Below, one piece after another: positions 20,601 through 29,124 of a stretch of 64,000 nucleotides of DNA. Source of the DNA: Planctomycetia bacterium (GTDB taxonomy: Bacteria; Planctomycetota; Planctomycetia; Pirellulales; Thermoguttaceae). Position numbers and translations under genes: made by a program. The stretch is taken from the NCBI GenBank assembly GCA_030539295.1, contig JAUNSJ010000001.1, positions 232,033-296,032 of the forward strand. The letters run 5' to 3'. Below the pieces are notes generated by a model. That model saw nothing but the letters and a program-made list of their open reading frames with translations. It was not told the origin of the DNA and searched no databases. Position 1 is the first letter of the stretch. Every line of letters begins with the position of its first letter.

Positions 20601-20985
20601 GGACAACGGCACCAAAGATAATCAGCCCGAAACCGTTCCCGGTGGCTTCCTCTTGCGTACGCAGAGGAGAGGCGGGCGCCACACTGCTGGCAACAGCGTC
20701 GTCGGCGGGAGCGTTGTTCGCTTCGTCGGCGGGAGCACTCTCGGCGGGCTTGGCATTGGAGGCTTCTTCCGTCGCGGCGTCTGCGGCTTCGGGAGCGGGG
20801 GCAGCCGCGGTGTCAGGCTCCGCACTGCCTTGTTCCGAGGCCGGAACGTTCGCTACGTCGGCGGCAACCGGTTCCGGAGCTGCTTCCTGTGCCCGGGCAT
20901 TGAGCATATTATCTGTGGAAAAAAGAATGGCCGCCGTGGCAAAAACCATTCCCAAAAACAATCGTTGCAATCTACTGTCAGTCAT
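17680..20985 (-). CDS. secDF: SecD-SecF fusion, protein translocase accessory subunit
   Basis: An 1101-residue fusion that uses the proton gradient to pull secreted proteins out of SecYEG. The SecD half has 'LGIDLRGGSILVY' and the membrane block beginning around 'ILTVGMAVDANVLIFERIKEE'; the SecF half has 'FDIDFVGGVEVQAIF' and 'TIIGYSLNDTIVLFDRIRE'. The ATG at 20985 is chosen because the longer frame would cover yajC completely; from there the protein has a signal-like helix, then an 80-residue Ala/Pro/Glu-rich tract before the usual SecD start, which is uncommon. It lies 112 bases after yajC, with which it is probably co-transcribed. Confidence 0.92.
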   Translation of the reverse strand: MTDSRLQRLFLGMVFATAAILFSTDNMLNARAQEAAPEPVAADVANVPASEQGSAEPDTAAAPAPEAADAATEEASNAKPAESAPADEANNAPADDAVASSVAPASPLRTQEEATGNGFGLIIFGAVVLIFVGAFLISRLLSSMWRMPEYQNGYFIISFCFLGALASTVFGLVGNRMNLGIDLRGGSILVYSVSPNIADNATPEEIQRLSGKTITNEEMNELKAAIGRRINPNGVREISIQELGNNSEVKITIPEADEAEVARLERIINSTGQLKFRILASTGSPEEKPLLDRAQSPEMKDVWEIRLPEPIGRDNIIKGGSWVPVDPTQMDSITAPDLLIRDSLLKDDSNPAAPKFDVFVLELIDLYDVYGRHMATIRESVGQRGDPEVLFSMNSEGAERLQHLTNRYKAGADRPTGRQMGIVMNDFLYSAPRINDTIARSGVITFGNDLSAGSRTRIQGEVRDLIQVMNAGVLPAKLSEIPVTKMVTGPTLGADTIEKGKNSIIWGGALVLVFMVMYYGFGGLVASFAVILNLLLIMTFMLGLRAAFTLPGLAGLILTVGMAVDANVLIFERIKEELGAGATLKMAIRNGFSRAFSAIVDSNVTTMITAVILYAVGTDQIKGFAITLFLGVGFSMFTATFVSRVIFETCEKLGLIGKKCVYPILPVLKPIGKTNIDFMAYRKVAMTIFVAAIVVGMVAVVARGKGIFDIDFVGGVEVQAIFKEKQNIADVRAKLKALPDLSVSNLSLSKDRSGNPVAPDTCFTICTSCPPDMVADEYRTTVEEKLKEAFGDSLRHYVFTSTLRGTEEVPVAGTAGDKEQKIVYDITVQPSLSREVVLGFFQDNPEIKAKMADDAAYAIDVTNQEYLAGDKEAAAQAWQVYFPADDQALADRVAKAVTDQVNGTQVFESSNTIGSSVASQARVQGMLAILGSLLCIILYIWIRFTKVVFGLSSVIALVYNVLITLGFIGLSVWVAPFLGSLGISEFKIGLATVAAFLTIIGYSLNDTIVLFDRIREVKGKGMAITPELINTSINQTLSRTILTSVTTLFVAAVLYFFGGAGIHTFAFAMCSGIIVGTFATIFVAAPWLYWLSNWEAKKASK

Positions 20986-21097
20986 AGAAACTTCGCTTCC
21001 AATACTCTTTTGAGGCAAATTTCTTTCGGAACCTTCGGCAGAAAAACCAGTTACGGCGACGTTCGCCGCTTCGGCTGCCGTGTCCCCCAAAGTCCTT

Positions 21098-21457
21098 TTA
21101 GTTCTCTTTCTTGTCCTGTTTGTCTTTGTCTTGATACACGAAATAGATGGCACCGGTCGAGAAACGCATCTTTGTATTCGTCGCCTCATCCACCTTCAGA
21201 ACTATCTCGTGCTGTTCCAAATCAATGCTGTAAACCGTACCAATCAGGCCGCAGGTCAGCATGACACGATCGTTCTTTTTGAGACTGTTCAGCATGTTCT
21301 GCGTCTTTTTCTCCTGCGTCTTGCGTGGCAGGACAAAGAGCAGGTACATGGCTATGAGCGTCATAAAGACGATCAAAATCAGTTGGAACATACCGCCCCC
21401 GGGCGCGGCGGGTGCCGCTGTTTCCTGGGCCATTAATATCGTTGAACTTAAGCTCAT
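21098..21457 (-). CDS. yajC: YajC, Sec translocon accessory protein
   Basis: A 119-residue protein with one membrane helix (about 24-43, 'LILIVFMTLIAMYLLFVLP') and the cytoplasmic beta-rich domain 'KKNDRVMLTCGLIGTVYSID' typical of YajC. It associates with SecDF, which is encoded next. The promoter at 21563-21591 fits as the start of a yajC-secDF unit. Confidence 0.92.
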   Translation of the reverse strand: MSLSSTILMAQETAAPAAPGGGMFQLILIVFMTLIAMYLLFVLPRKTQEKKTQNMLNSLKKNDRVMLTCGLIGTVYSIDLEQHEIVLKVDEATNTKMRFSTGAIYFVYQDKDKQDKKEN

Positions 21458-21562
21458 GTCCGTTTATCTCTTTCTTTGTGTTGTGGGAAATCAGGGGGGC
21501 TTCGCGGCGTCAGTCGATGGTGCCGGTTGCCTGTGACTCCCTTGGTATCAATTTATCTTGTC

Positions 21563-21591
21563 AGTATAATCCGACAGCGGGAATACGACAA
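21563..21591 (-). promoter_or_regulatory. Promoter of yajC-secDF
   Basis: On the minus strand TTGTCG, a 17-base spacer and TATACT; predicted leader of about 100 bases before yajC. Confidence 0.65.
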
Positions 21592-22047
21592 GGCCAACTT
21601 ATCCATTATCCTAACATTATTGACATTTTTTACAAGGTGTACCGTTCCAGATTCCTCCTCTGGGTCCGAAAACTCTTTTGCGTCATGTTAAAATACACAG
21701 AATAAACAATCTTATGTAAAGCCAGGTAATCTTTTCTTTGTCTCATTTTTAAGTTAAACTTGGAGGTGATGTTCGGTCGATTTCTATTTAAGGAGGGGAA
21801 AGTGTGTCCAGGCGGGGACCAAGGGCGTTTCATTCCCCTTTCTACAATCGGAAGCATGGACGCTTAATGATTAAAGACCATTGATCCCTTTGACGTTCGT
21901 GCTTTTTACCCAGAACAGACAGGTCCAGGTACTTTGACGGCTTCCAGCAACAATCCTCATGTGTCCTTTCCAGTGGCCACGAGTTCAATCGCGGGGCACT
22001 TTGCCGGCCGGTCCCATGTATTAAATCCTTACTCTTCAAGATATCGG
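21592..22047. other. Intergenic region between yajC and the protease gene
   Basis: About 450 bases between divergent genes. It contains an excellent Shine-Dalgarno (AAGGAGG, 21789-21795) followed by GTG codons at 21802 and 21804 that would open peptides of only 21 and 26 residues; whether they are made is unknown. A TTG at 21934 opens the protease frame upstream of the start I chose. No strong plus-strand promoter was found. Confidence 0.35.
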
Positions 22048-23517
22048 GTGCGCACCTTTGTTTTTTTCTGTCTGATTTTTTGTTGGGCGCTGAGCTTGGC
22101 GTCAGGACAGGGAACGGCTCAATTTCGCATGCGACCGAAGGTGGAAAGCAGCTCCCCCTCTCTGCCGGCGGTGCAAATGGAATACCCTGCAATTGCAAAA
22201 ATCATCGGTCGTGGCGTTATGGAACAAGAAGGCGGGGGGCCGTCCCAGGCACTCTTTTATGGTTCAGGGGTTTACGTTGCGGAACAAAATGAGTTTGGAA
22301 TTGTCCTGACGAACTGGCATGTGGTGTCCGAAAGCAGCAGTACGATAGAAGTGCAGTTCCCGTCGTGCTCCAGTCCGGGATTGGTTATTTTGGCGGACGA
22401 GATATGGGACTTGGCAGCCGTGGTGGTGCGCAAACCGCCCTTTCTGCCAATTCCTATCTCGCTGGAAGTTCCACAAATAGGAGAAACCCTGTGGGTAGCC
22501 GGGTATGGTCAATATCCAGGCCTCAATGGATTTCAGATGCAGCGTGGGGCCGTATTGCAATATATGAGACTGGACGACGCAACTCTTCCACCAGAGACAC
22601 TTGCGCTGAATATAGGTGTGCGGGAAGGTGATTCAGGGGGTCCGATTTTGAACCGTTATGGTGAACTGTCAGGGATACTCTGGGGCTCCGACTCACAGCT
22701 TACCATGGGTACTTTTTGTCTGCGTCTCCAAGCTTTTTTAACCCAGGCACAGTATCGGCTTATGAAACAGCCGCTGCCGATCGAACAATTCCTTGCCGCA
22801 GGAGTCACCGGAATTGATGCTCCCGGAAAAGCGTCGACCAGCAAGCCAAACGCAGTGTCAGGAGAGAGTCCGCTCAAAAAGATTGTCATGCCTTCAACAC
22901 CGGCCCAGGTCGCACTTCAGGCGTCCGGCATTTTCCCCATATCGACGAAACCGGTCTATCTCGTTGGGGGGTTGGATCGCAAGAGCCGCGATGGCAGTCC
23001 GGCTCTTATTACACAAACCTCGGCCGCATCGGAACTTCCTGCGCGGCCGCCCTACCCACCCATCGCGTCTCCCACTCTGCTGGCCCAGCAGAAAACCATC
23101 GGACGCGATCACCCGGAAGTCTATCCGGAATCTCTGACTCCAGTCAGCCGAGCGCAAGAGGAGACCCCGGTCGTGCTCGCGTCCCATTCCCCGGAACAGG
23201 CCCCCAACGTTCCACAAGACTCGTCGCCAGCTCACGAGAGCACGAATTCCCCCTTCCGCAACGTAGCGGCCCAGCAAGAAACGCCGGTCGCCACGGAGCA
23301 GGTTTCCCCGAATCCAGACGAAGTGGAAAAGACGGACGTGTTAAGCGAATCCGCTCCGGAACCGACAAAACTGACGATCGCCAACCCCAACGGCGAAGAG
23401 AAGAAAGGCCCCTTGGCCTGGTTCGGTATGAACGATATTCAGACTATAATCGTCGTTATTATTCTGGTTTTCTTCTTGTTTAACGCGGTCAAACTGATTG
23501 CCATCGCCAATCAGTAA
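22048..23517 (+). CDS. Trypsin-like serine protease with C-terminal membrane anchor
   Basis: The frame is open from 21934 (TTG), but GTG at 22048 puts a normal signal peptide (VRTFVFFCLIFCWALSLASG) at the N-terminus, so I prefer it; 489 residues. The catalytic triad is visible: His91 in 'LTNWHVV', Asp121 in 'IWDLAAV', Ser196 in 'REGDSGGP'. After the protease domain (about 45-240) comes a roughly 200-residue Pro/Ser/Ala-rich linker and a final membrane helix ('DIQTIIVVIILVFFLFNAV'). So the protease is probably held outside the membrane by its C-terminus. There is no PDZ domain, unlike DegP/HtrA. Substrate unknown. Confidence 0.72.
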   Translation: MRTFVFFCLIFCWALSLASGQGTAQFRMRPKVESSSPSLPAVQMEYPAIAKIIGRGVMEQEGGGPSQALFYGSGVYVAEQNEFGIVLTNWHVVSESSSTIEVQFPSCSSPGLVILADEIWDLAAVVVRKPPFLPIPISLEVPQIGETLWVAGYGQYPGLNGFQMQRGAVLQYMRLDDATLPPETLALNIGVREGDSGGPILNRYGELSGILWGSDSQLTMGTFCLRLQAFLTQAQYRLMKQPLPIEQFLAAGVTGIDAPGKASTSKPNAVSGESPLKKIVMPSTPAQVALQASGIFPISTKPVYLVGGLDRKSRDGSPALITQTSAASELPARPPYPPIASPTLLAQQKTIGRDHPEVYPESLTPVSRAQEETPVVLASHSPEQAPNVPQDSSPAHESTNSPFRNVAAQQETPVATEQVSPNPDEVEKTDVLSESAPEPTKLTIANPNGEEKKGPLAWFGMNDIQTIIVVIILVFFLFNAVKLIAIANQ

Positions 23518-23607
23518 CGGGCAAGTCCTTCTGAAAAGTGCAGTCGTAATCAGGCTTCCTGGCGGCTAAAAGAGACGAGACAAATTCGAAAACGTCTTAT
23601 AGCAAAA

Positions 23608-23660
23608 ACGGGAGATTATTCTCTCGGTCCACTTAAAAGGCCGAAAAAGGAATCTCCCGT
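23608..23660 (-). terminator. Terminator of the cysteine-rich protein gene
   Basis: Perfect 10-bp inverted repeat (ACGGGAGATT / AATCTCCCGT) with a 33-base loop that contains a further 4-bp stem. On the minus strand it is followed directly by TTTTT, so it ends the cysteine-rich gene; it also lies downstream of the convergent protease gene. Confidence 0.7.
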
Positions 23661-23695
23661 CAAACAGCTTAAATTCTACTTAAGCACAAAGTACG

Positions 23696-24121
23696 TTACT
23701 CGGCAGCAGGAGCAGCGGGGGCAGCTTCTTCGGCGGGAGCAGCTTCAGCAGGAGCGGCCTCTTCGGCGGGAGCTTCAGCAGGGGCAGCTTCAGGAGCGTC
23801 GCAAGCTGGGGCACACGCCGGAGCACAAGCCGGAGCGGGCTTGCAGAAACGGAAACATTTACGAACCTTGACACACTTGCAACGCATGACCGGTTTGCAC
23901 GCAACGGCACAACACGGTTTGCAGATGGAACCTGCTCGACAGCAGCATTTGCAGTCACAGGGGCAATCTGCGGCACAATCACAGGCAGCAGCACACGCAC
24001 AGCCACAATCGCAGGCGCGGAAGCAACGATGCCCAAACGCGGAAGCTGTTCCATTGGTCAGAAGTGCAGCCAAAGCCATCAAGCAACCAACCAGCATAAC
24101 TTTTACAGCCAACTTTTTCAT
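23696..24121 (-). CDS. Small secreted cysteine-rich protein
   Basis: A 141-residue protein preceded by AGGAG at good spacing and followed by a clear terminator, so the gene is convincing. Residues 1-28 form a signal peptide ('LAALLTNGTASA'). The mature part has 24 cysteines within about 75 residues, many as C-x-C and CC pairs (for example CDCKCCCR), then a Cys-free tail of Ala, Pro and Glu built of 'APAEEA'-like units. The spacing of Cys suggests metal binding, as in metallothioneins, or a disulfide-rich surface protein; I cannot name a family. Extracellular location argues against a classic cytosolic metallothionein. Confidence 0.75.
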   Translation of the reverse strand: MKKLAVKVMLVGCLMALAALLTNGTASAFGHRCFRACDCGCACAAACDCAADCPCDCKCCCRAGSICKPCCAVACKPVMRCKCVKVRKCFRFCKPAPACAPACAPACDAPEAAPAEAPAEEAAPAEAAPAEEAAPAAPAAE

Positions 24122-24371
24122 TTTTCTCTCCTGTTTTTAAATTTTTCTGTATTATACACAAACTACACAGGATGGGTACAATACAGCTTTTGCTTTACCT
24201 ATCTTTCCTATTTTATCTTTTTCTTATATATAGGAAGTTTACATAATCTTTTTTGTTTTTTTATTATAGACAAAACAGAACATTCAGGCACTATTATAAA
24301 GATATATGAATTCCATGTCAAGTACGCGAACGCAGATTTTTTTGAAATTTTAAGGGGATATCTTATCCAAC

Positions 24372-25478
24372 TCAATAAGATTGAGACGCCGTGCCGTAGG
24401 GGGAAACGGTAATATACTGGTCCATCGGCATGGGGCGCAGGGCGATTGTATAGCCACGTTCGATTAAAAACTTTTTCAAATTTCGAAGCAAGTCAAAGGA
24501 ATCGGGATAGACAAACAGAGTAATGGTACTGGAATCTCGAAGGTAGAGGGATAATTTTTGCTGAAAACGGGAATTATCGGCAATGGCATCCGCGAAAAGC
24601 TCACCAATATCTTCGCGGACAGGAACACATTCGCCGTAATCGAAAAAGACACTCATGACAATTCGCTCACCGTCGCGTACCTGTCGTAAGGACGCTTCAA
24701 AATGAAAGCTGTAATCGTCGACAGGCCCGATCGTTTCTTCAATTTTTGCCTGTTTAAAATCGCGAATACCTCGAAAGGTACTTCGGACCCGTTCGGTGAA
24801 AACATTCATGGGTACGTGAGAAACCTTACCGCCCTTGAGACGGAAATATCCTTCGTGCCCTTCCACTTTTTTTGTCAGTGGCGTTGGAACGTTTTCGATT
24901 TTTTTTACACTTTGTGCCATTGAGAGCGTGAGGGATTCTTTCGTCAGACCGAGCGAACGAACATTTTCCTGCAGTCGAGCCAGCTCCTGCTGACGTCGAA
25001 ATATTTCCTGTTCACTATTCGCTTTTTTTTGCGTTTCTGCCTCCAAAGCCCCCTGCAGGCGGGTAACCTGGAGAAGAAGTGATTCGTGCTCCTGCTCCGC
25101 CATGTCTGCCTGTCGCTTCAGTAAAGTGAGCTGTCCGTCCATAGTGCTCGTTTCCTGCCGCAAGTCGAGCACTTCTTGCTGCACCTGCGCCATTTCGCCG
25201 GTCAACTTTAAAAATTCCTTCTCCTCTTGATATCGGTCAGCGAACGACTGTTCGGTCGGCGCGGTAACAGGTTCAGGCAACGAAGCGTCCGACTCCTGCG
25301 TGGTCGGCGCGGAAGAGGGCGTGTGCCGCTGTCCCACGGCCCCCACGCCAGCTCCAGCGATCATGACCAGAATGATAAGGATACCGACGATATTGGAAAT
25401 AATGTCAAGGAATGAGTCCTGCCCTCCCTCGATCATATCGTTGTCAGGTCGACGACGCGGTATGAATTTTCTCGACAT
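24372..25478 (-). CDS. ExbD/TolR-like coiled-coil membrane protein, third gene of the motor-like operon
   Basis: A 368-residue protein with a basic N-terminus, the segment FLDIISNIVG with Asp25 in the ExbD/TolR position, and one membrane helix (about 29-48). Residues 75-190 are Gln/Glu-rich and should form a coiled coil. The C-terminal domain ends with 'ITLFVYPDSFDLLRNLKKFL', the same strand-helix unit seen in the other family members and in TolR. ATG at 25478 is preferred over TTG at 25499. It is the last gene of a three-gene unit with the channel-like protein (27760-29124) and the 745-residue partner, 36 bases after the latter. Confidence 0.62.
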   Translation of the reverse strand: MSRKFIPRRRPDNDMIEGGQDSFLDIISNIVGILIILVMIAGAGVGAVGQRHTPSSAPTTQESDASLPEPVTAPTEQSFADRYQEEKEFLKLTGEMAQVQQEVLDLRQETSTMDGQLTLLKRQADMAEQEHESLLLQVTRLQGALEAETQKKANSEQEIFRRQQELARLQENVRSLGLTKESLTLSMAQSVKKIENVPTPLTKKVEGHEGYFRLKGGKVSHVPMNVFTERVRSTFRGIRDFKQAKIEETIGPVDDYSFHFEASLRQVRDGERIVMSVFFDYGECVPVREDIGELFADAIADNSRFQQKLSLYLRDSSTITLFVYPDSFDLLRNLKKFLIERGYTIALRPMPMDQYITVSPYGTASQSY

Positions 25479-25514
25479 AATAATGGCACCGATTCTCAAA
25501 AAATATTTTTTTGT

Positions 25515-27752
25515 TTATTTAAGACTTTGCTCAAAGGAACCGCGAACGGCCACGCCTTGCGGTTCGATAAAGGACTTAAGAGCCATGAACTGCGGCTTGG
25601 CTTTTTCGTCAGGAACACTCACGGAAAGCCAGGGAGTCCAATACATATTGCGTCCGGCAACTCCCCAGGATTTTACGCACAAAGCAATGGTGTCGAGCAC
25701 CTCCTTCTCTGCGTTTTCCTTTAAGAGAACGGTCTGTTCCTGCCGCAGGCCAGGCTGCTTGGGGAAGACGATTCGGTCGGTCATGCAAACGACACGAATG
25801 GGTCGCTCCACGAGGGAATTAACCGGTCGAGTAAGGGTCTCGGCAATGTGAATTGCGTCACCATCATCGTGGTCGTAGGAGACCTTTTGGGAATCCGCCT
25901 TCTCTTTCTTTTTTTGGGGAGTGCTGACATTTGCCGCCTGAACTGCGACTTGCGAGTCCGTTGGAACCGCGGCACCATCCGGTGTCCCGGCACTGTGGCT
26001 CTGGGGCGCGTAGGTGGTATTACCAACCGTTTCCCATCGATTTTTCGGCATATTGGGTGAACTGGCATTCGCTGGTGCGGGGGCCGTGTTGTCCTGTACC
26101 CGTGCGACGAGCTGGTCGCGTGGGTCGGACAGCGTTGCGTTTTCCGTCGACTGCGATGAGACAACAGCACCGGTCGCGAAGGAGTTTTCCGTCTGATCGG
26201 TCCCCTGCTCTGTCGCCGCTGGGGTCAGCGCGGGAGAACCGTCGGCGGAAATAAACGTGCTTTGTCCCATCTGATCTGATTGCATCTTTTGCAATTCCTG
26301 GTTGTTTTGACTGCCCGGAGCAAACGCTTGCGAAGCATTTAGTGACCCGACGGGAGTAAGATTATTTCCGTTTTGCAATCCGGGCGCCGAGCTGGAAAAT
26401 TCCTGGGCAATTGCATTGGAAGTCGACAGTTTTTGTGAATAGAGTGCGAGCGTATCCTGGTTCGGCAGAGGCATTGTCGCCGTCCCTGTTGCCAGCTTTG
26501 TTCCGGAAGTGTCCGTGTCAGCGGAGAGCGAACCGGAAGTCAACCCGACGCCTTTGTCGCGAAACTGTCCTGTGTACTCCGGAAGTACAGAACTCTCACC
26601 CGCCGCGGCGAGTCGAACATTGCCGCCCAGCTGACTGGCCAGTGCCCCGTTTGCGGCTCCGAATGAGGCCTGTCGGTCACGTGTCGATGCAAGGCTTTTT
26701 TGTCGCGATGCGCGGTCGAGCTCCGCGGTCATGGTAGCCAGAGGAACCGCAAGTCGATAGCGAGCCAAAGCAACCTGTTCTTCCACCTGGCGTTTCAAAT
26801 CCTGGTCGGGCGGCGGATAATCAAGTACCCAATTCTCCTCGACGAATTCATACCCGTATTCGCCACCCCAGGACGCCAATGCCTGAACAACGGCATAGTA
26901 TTTATCCGTACCACCGGGCCGAACGATCAGCAGGGGATACGGCTCAAGATCTTTATCAGGAGAGCTGGAGTTGCGTTTCATGGTGACCGTACGAGCGGTG
27001 CGAATGGCGGTATCGAACGGGTTACCGGGATATTTTGCGAGCAGGAAATCGCTATAATCGAACGGTATTCCTTCAGGCATAAGAAAGACGCCATTGGCCG
27101 TACATTCAATGTAAATGGGCTGGCGCAGTGTGCCGTTTTTTCCGTGGTAAGGAACAATGGCATAACGATTTTGTGTACTTTTGTTTTCCGTTTTAAGACG
27201 AAGAACTTCCGCAGAAAGATTCTCGAATTTACTTTTTTCGTTCGCAATTTGCGAATCGAGTTCGGCTGTCGTTTCAGGTGTTGAGGAAGCAAGGAGCTTG
27301 AGGTCGCCTTTGAGTTGGTCGAGTTCACGAACGAGAGCAGTAACGGCATCCTCCGCCCGGGCAAGTCGATCGCGTTGCGTCTGCAACGATTCGTCCGTTT
27401 TTTCGCGAACGGCAAGCAGTTCGTTGCGGAACCACGTGGCATTTTCCAACTGGGACCGCGCCTCGTCAAGAGTCATGCGAACGGGTTCCGCATTCTTCGA
27501 ACCGTCATCCTTTGAAACGGCCGGCAGCGTCAAATCCTTATCCTCCTCATTCTCACTGGCATCCCTATCCCAATCAGCGACGGCGACGTCGATTGACTCG
27601 GCCTCCGGGTTCGACCTGGAGTGTGACGCCCCCTTGCTAATGAGAACGAGCAGCATAACAAGCATACCCATCGTACAGAGCAAGACGGCGAGAAAGGGGA
27701 ACAGCGAAACGGTTGGGTTATCGCCGCGAGGACGGACGTTCCGGACAGCCAT
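25515..27752 (-). CDS. Large TolR-like partner lacking the membrane Asp
   Basis: A 745-residue protein with one membrane helix near the N-terminus (about 19-39). The aligned segment reads FLAVLLCTMG, so the Asp of the other three family members is Ala22. After an acidic linker and a coiled coil (about 90-190) follows a domain with 'PYPLLIVRPGGTDKYYAVVQ' resembling the TolR strand-helix unit, then a roughly 300-residue Ser/Gln/Thr-rich, probably disordered region, and a short folded C-terminal domain around residues 640-745. Seven bases separate it from the channel-like gene, so both are surely co-translated. Function is inferred from context. Confidence 0.6.
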   Translation of the reverse strand: MAVRNVRPRGDNPTVSLFPFLAVLLCTMGMLVMLLVLISKGASHSRSNPEAESIDVAVADWDRDASENEEDKDLTLPAVSKDDGSKNAEPVRMTLDEARSQLENATWFRNELLAVREKTDESLQTQRDRLARAEDAVTALVRELDQLKGDLKLLASSTPETTAELDSQIANEKSKFENLSAEVLRLKTENKSTQNRYAIVPYHGKNGTLRQPIYIECTANGVFLMPEGIPFDYSDFLLAKYPGNPFDTAIRTARTVTMKRNSSSPDKDLEPYPLLIVRPGGTDKYYAVVQALASWGGEYGYEFVEENWVLDYPPPDQDLKRQVEEQVALARYRLAVPLATMTAELDRASRQKSLASTRDRQASFGAANGALASQLGGNVRLAAAGESSVLPEYTGQFRDKGVGLTSGSLSADTDTSGTKLATGTATMPLPNQDTLALYSQKLSTSNAIAQEFSSSAPGLQNGNNLTPVGSLNASQAFAPGSQNNQELQKMQSDQMGQSTFISADGSPALTPAATEQGTDQTENSFATGAVVSSQSTENATLSDPRDQLVARVQDNTAPAPANASSPNMPKNRWETVGNTTYAPQSHSAGTPDGAAVPTDSQVAVQAANVSTPQKKKEKADSQKVSYDHDDGDAIHIAETLTRPVNSLVERPIRVVCMTDRIVFPKQPGLRQEQTVLLKENAEKEVLDTIALCVKSWGVAGRNMYWTPWLSVSVPDEKAKPQFMALKSFIEPQGVAVRGSFEQSLK

Positions 27753-27759
27753 TGGACCC

Positions 27760-29124
27760 TCAATCTTTCCGGGTATCGTTAGGGCGATGCGAAAGCGGAA
27801 TAACCGTAGCGCCTTTGGACGGGCGCGGCTCTTTAATTTGAGGCGTTTCCGGGGACGCGGCCAAGCGAATCTCCGAGGTCTGCGGCAGACCGTTCAACTT
27901 GGAGTTGAGCAGATGAATCGTGGCGGCGAGACTATTGACCGTCTCTTCGAAATTACCCACTCCAGCCAAGGCTTTCAGATTCTGATTCAATCGGTCTTCC
28001 AGACGCGTGACTTCTCCCGTTGCTCGCACAACTTCCAGCAATAATTTACTCTCCTCCATCATTTGATCTTTAAAGGAGCCAAGCTTTTCCGTCTTCTTTT
28101 CCAAAGCGGCCACCAAAGGAGCCACCGATTCATCGAGCAGTTTCTTCTGCCCGTCAATAAGACCGCGACTGTAGACAATCATACTCTCACGAAGGGAATC
28201 AATCATTGCAGTTTCAACTTTTTGCACACTGTCAGACGATATTCTGGCCGCGCGTTCGTTCACGCCTGTGATCGCCTCGGACCAGAGCGCCGTCTGACGC
28301 TTCATGAGTAAATCAAAGGATTCAATAACGCTCTGCATTGCCTGACGAACGGTCTCGGTCGCAACGTCTGCATCTTTTTGCTGCCCGGAAGCAAACCGGC
28401 CTTTCAACTCATGGTCCGCCATGCGGTCAACGTCGGCGAAATATTTCGCCTCTTGTCCCCGGACGAAGAACAGGGAGAAATAGAGTAGAAAGACCAGAGA
28501 CAAGGCCAAAGCGGTCGTATCAAAGGCGACTTGAAGTCCGGCCGCGAGGAGCTTACCGGTCGTTTCCAACTCGGTCAGGTCTAAGTTACCCAGTGCCATG
28601 GTGATACCAATAACGGTTCCGAGAAACCCAAGAATCGGAATGGCCCAAATAAACATGCGAACCATGCCATATTCCGCGTCGGCCCGATATTGGTCTTCTT
28701 CCGAGAGGAATCGTAATTCCTGGTCCAATTCATTGGGGTCGCCATTAAATTTCAAAAAGTTTAATGCGTGGGCAAGTCTCGTAAGGTAGATCGACTGGCC
28801 CCGGACGGAGCCGGCCTTCTTTAAAGTAGCCAGATAATCGTCGACCGTGTCCAGAGATTCCTTAAGCCCTTTCGGGGGAGCAAATACCGGTCCCAGAGCC
28901 AATCGGCGTCCTTCCTTACGGTTTTTCATCCATTTCAACGCCAGAGACGCCATTCCAATAAAGAACATAAAGACCGTTATGTATTCCACCGGGTGCCCGG
29001 CACAGTATCGCGTAATCAGCTCACTGTCAAGCAAACCGCGACGTATCGCCGCATAAAAGCCAATTCCGCATAGCCCTCCCCATAATATTGGGGACCCCAA
29101 AAATGTGGCAAACATTCTTTTCAT
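27760..29124 (-). CDS. MotA/TolQ/ExbB-like ion channel protein with long C-terminal tail
   Basis: A 454-residue protein. Four membrane helices are apparent (about 10-27, 47-66, 152-178, 195-220). The last two carry the family core: 'AIPILGFLGTVIGI' and 'AGLQVAFDTTALALSLVFLL', matching the P-x-x-G-x-x-G-T-V and the Thr/Ala-rich helix of MotA, TolQ and ExbB. A tail of about 230 residues (225-454), largely charged helix, is longer than in TolQ or ExbB and recalls tailed relatives such as ZorA. With the two following TolR-like proteins it should form a proton- or sodium-driven motor in the inner membrane. Its load is unknown. Confidence 0.78.
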   Translation of the reverse strand: MKRMFATFLGSPILWGGLCGIGFYAAIRRGLLDSELITRYCAGHPVEYITVFMFFIGMASLALKWMKNRKEGRRLALGPVFAPPKGLKESLDTVDDYLATLKKAGSVRGQSIYLTRLAHALNFLKFNGDPNELDQELRFLSEEDQYRADAEYGMVRMFIWAIPILGFLGTVIGITMALGNLDLTELETTGKLLAAGLQVAFDTTALALSLVFLLYFSLFFVRGQEAKYFADVDRMADHELKGRFASGQQKDADVATETVRQAMQSVIESFDLLMKRQTALWSEAITGVNERAARISSDSVQKVETAMIDSLRESMIVYSRGLIDGQKKLLDESVAPLVAALEKKTEKLGSFKDQMMEESKLLLEVVRATGEVTRLEDRLNQNLKALAGVGNFEETVNSLAATIHLLNSKLNGLPQTSEIRLAASPETPQIKEPRPSKGATVIPLSHRPNDTRKD

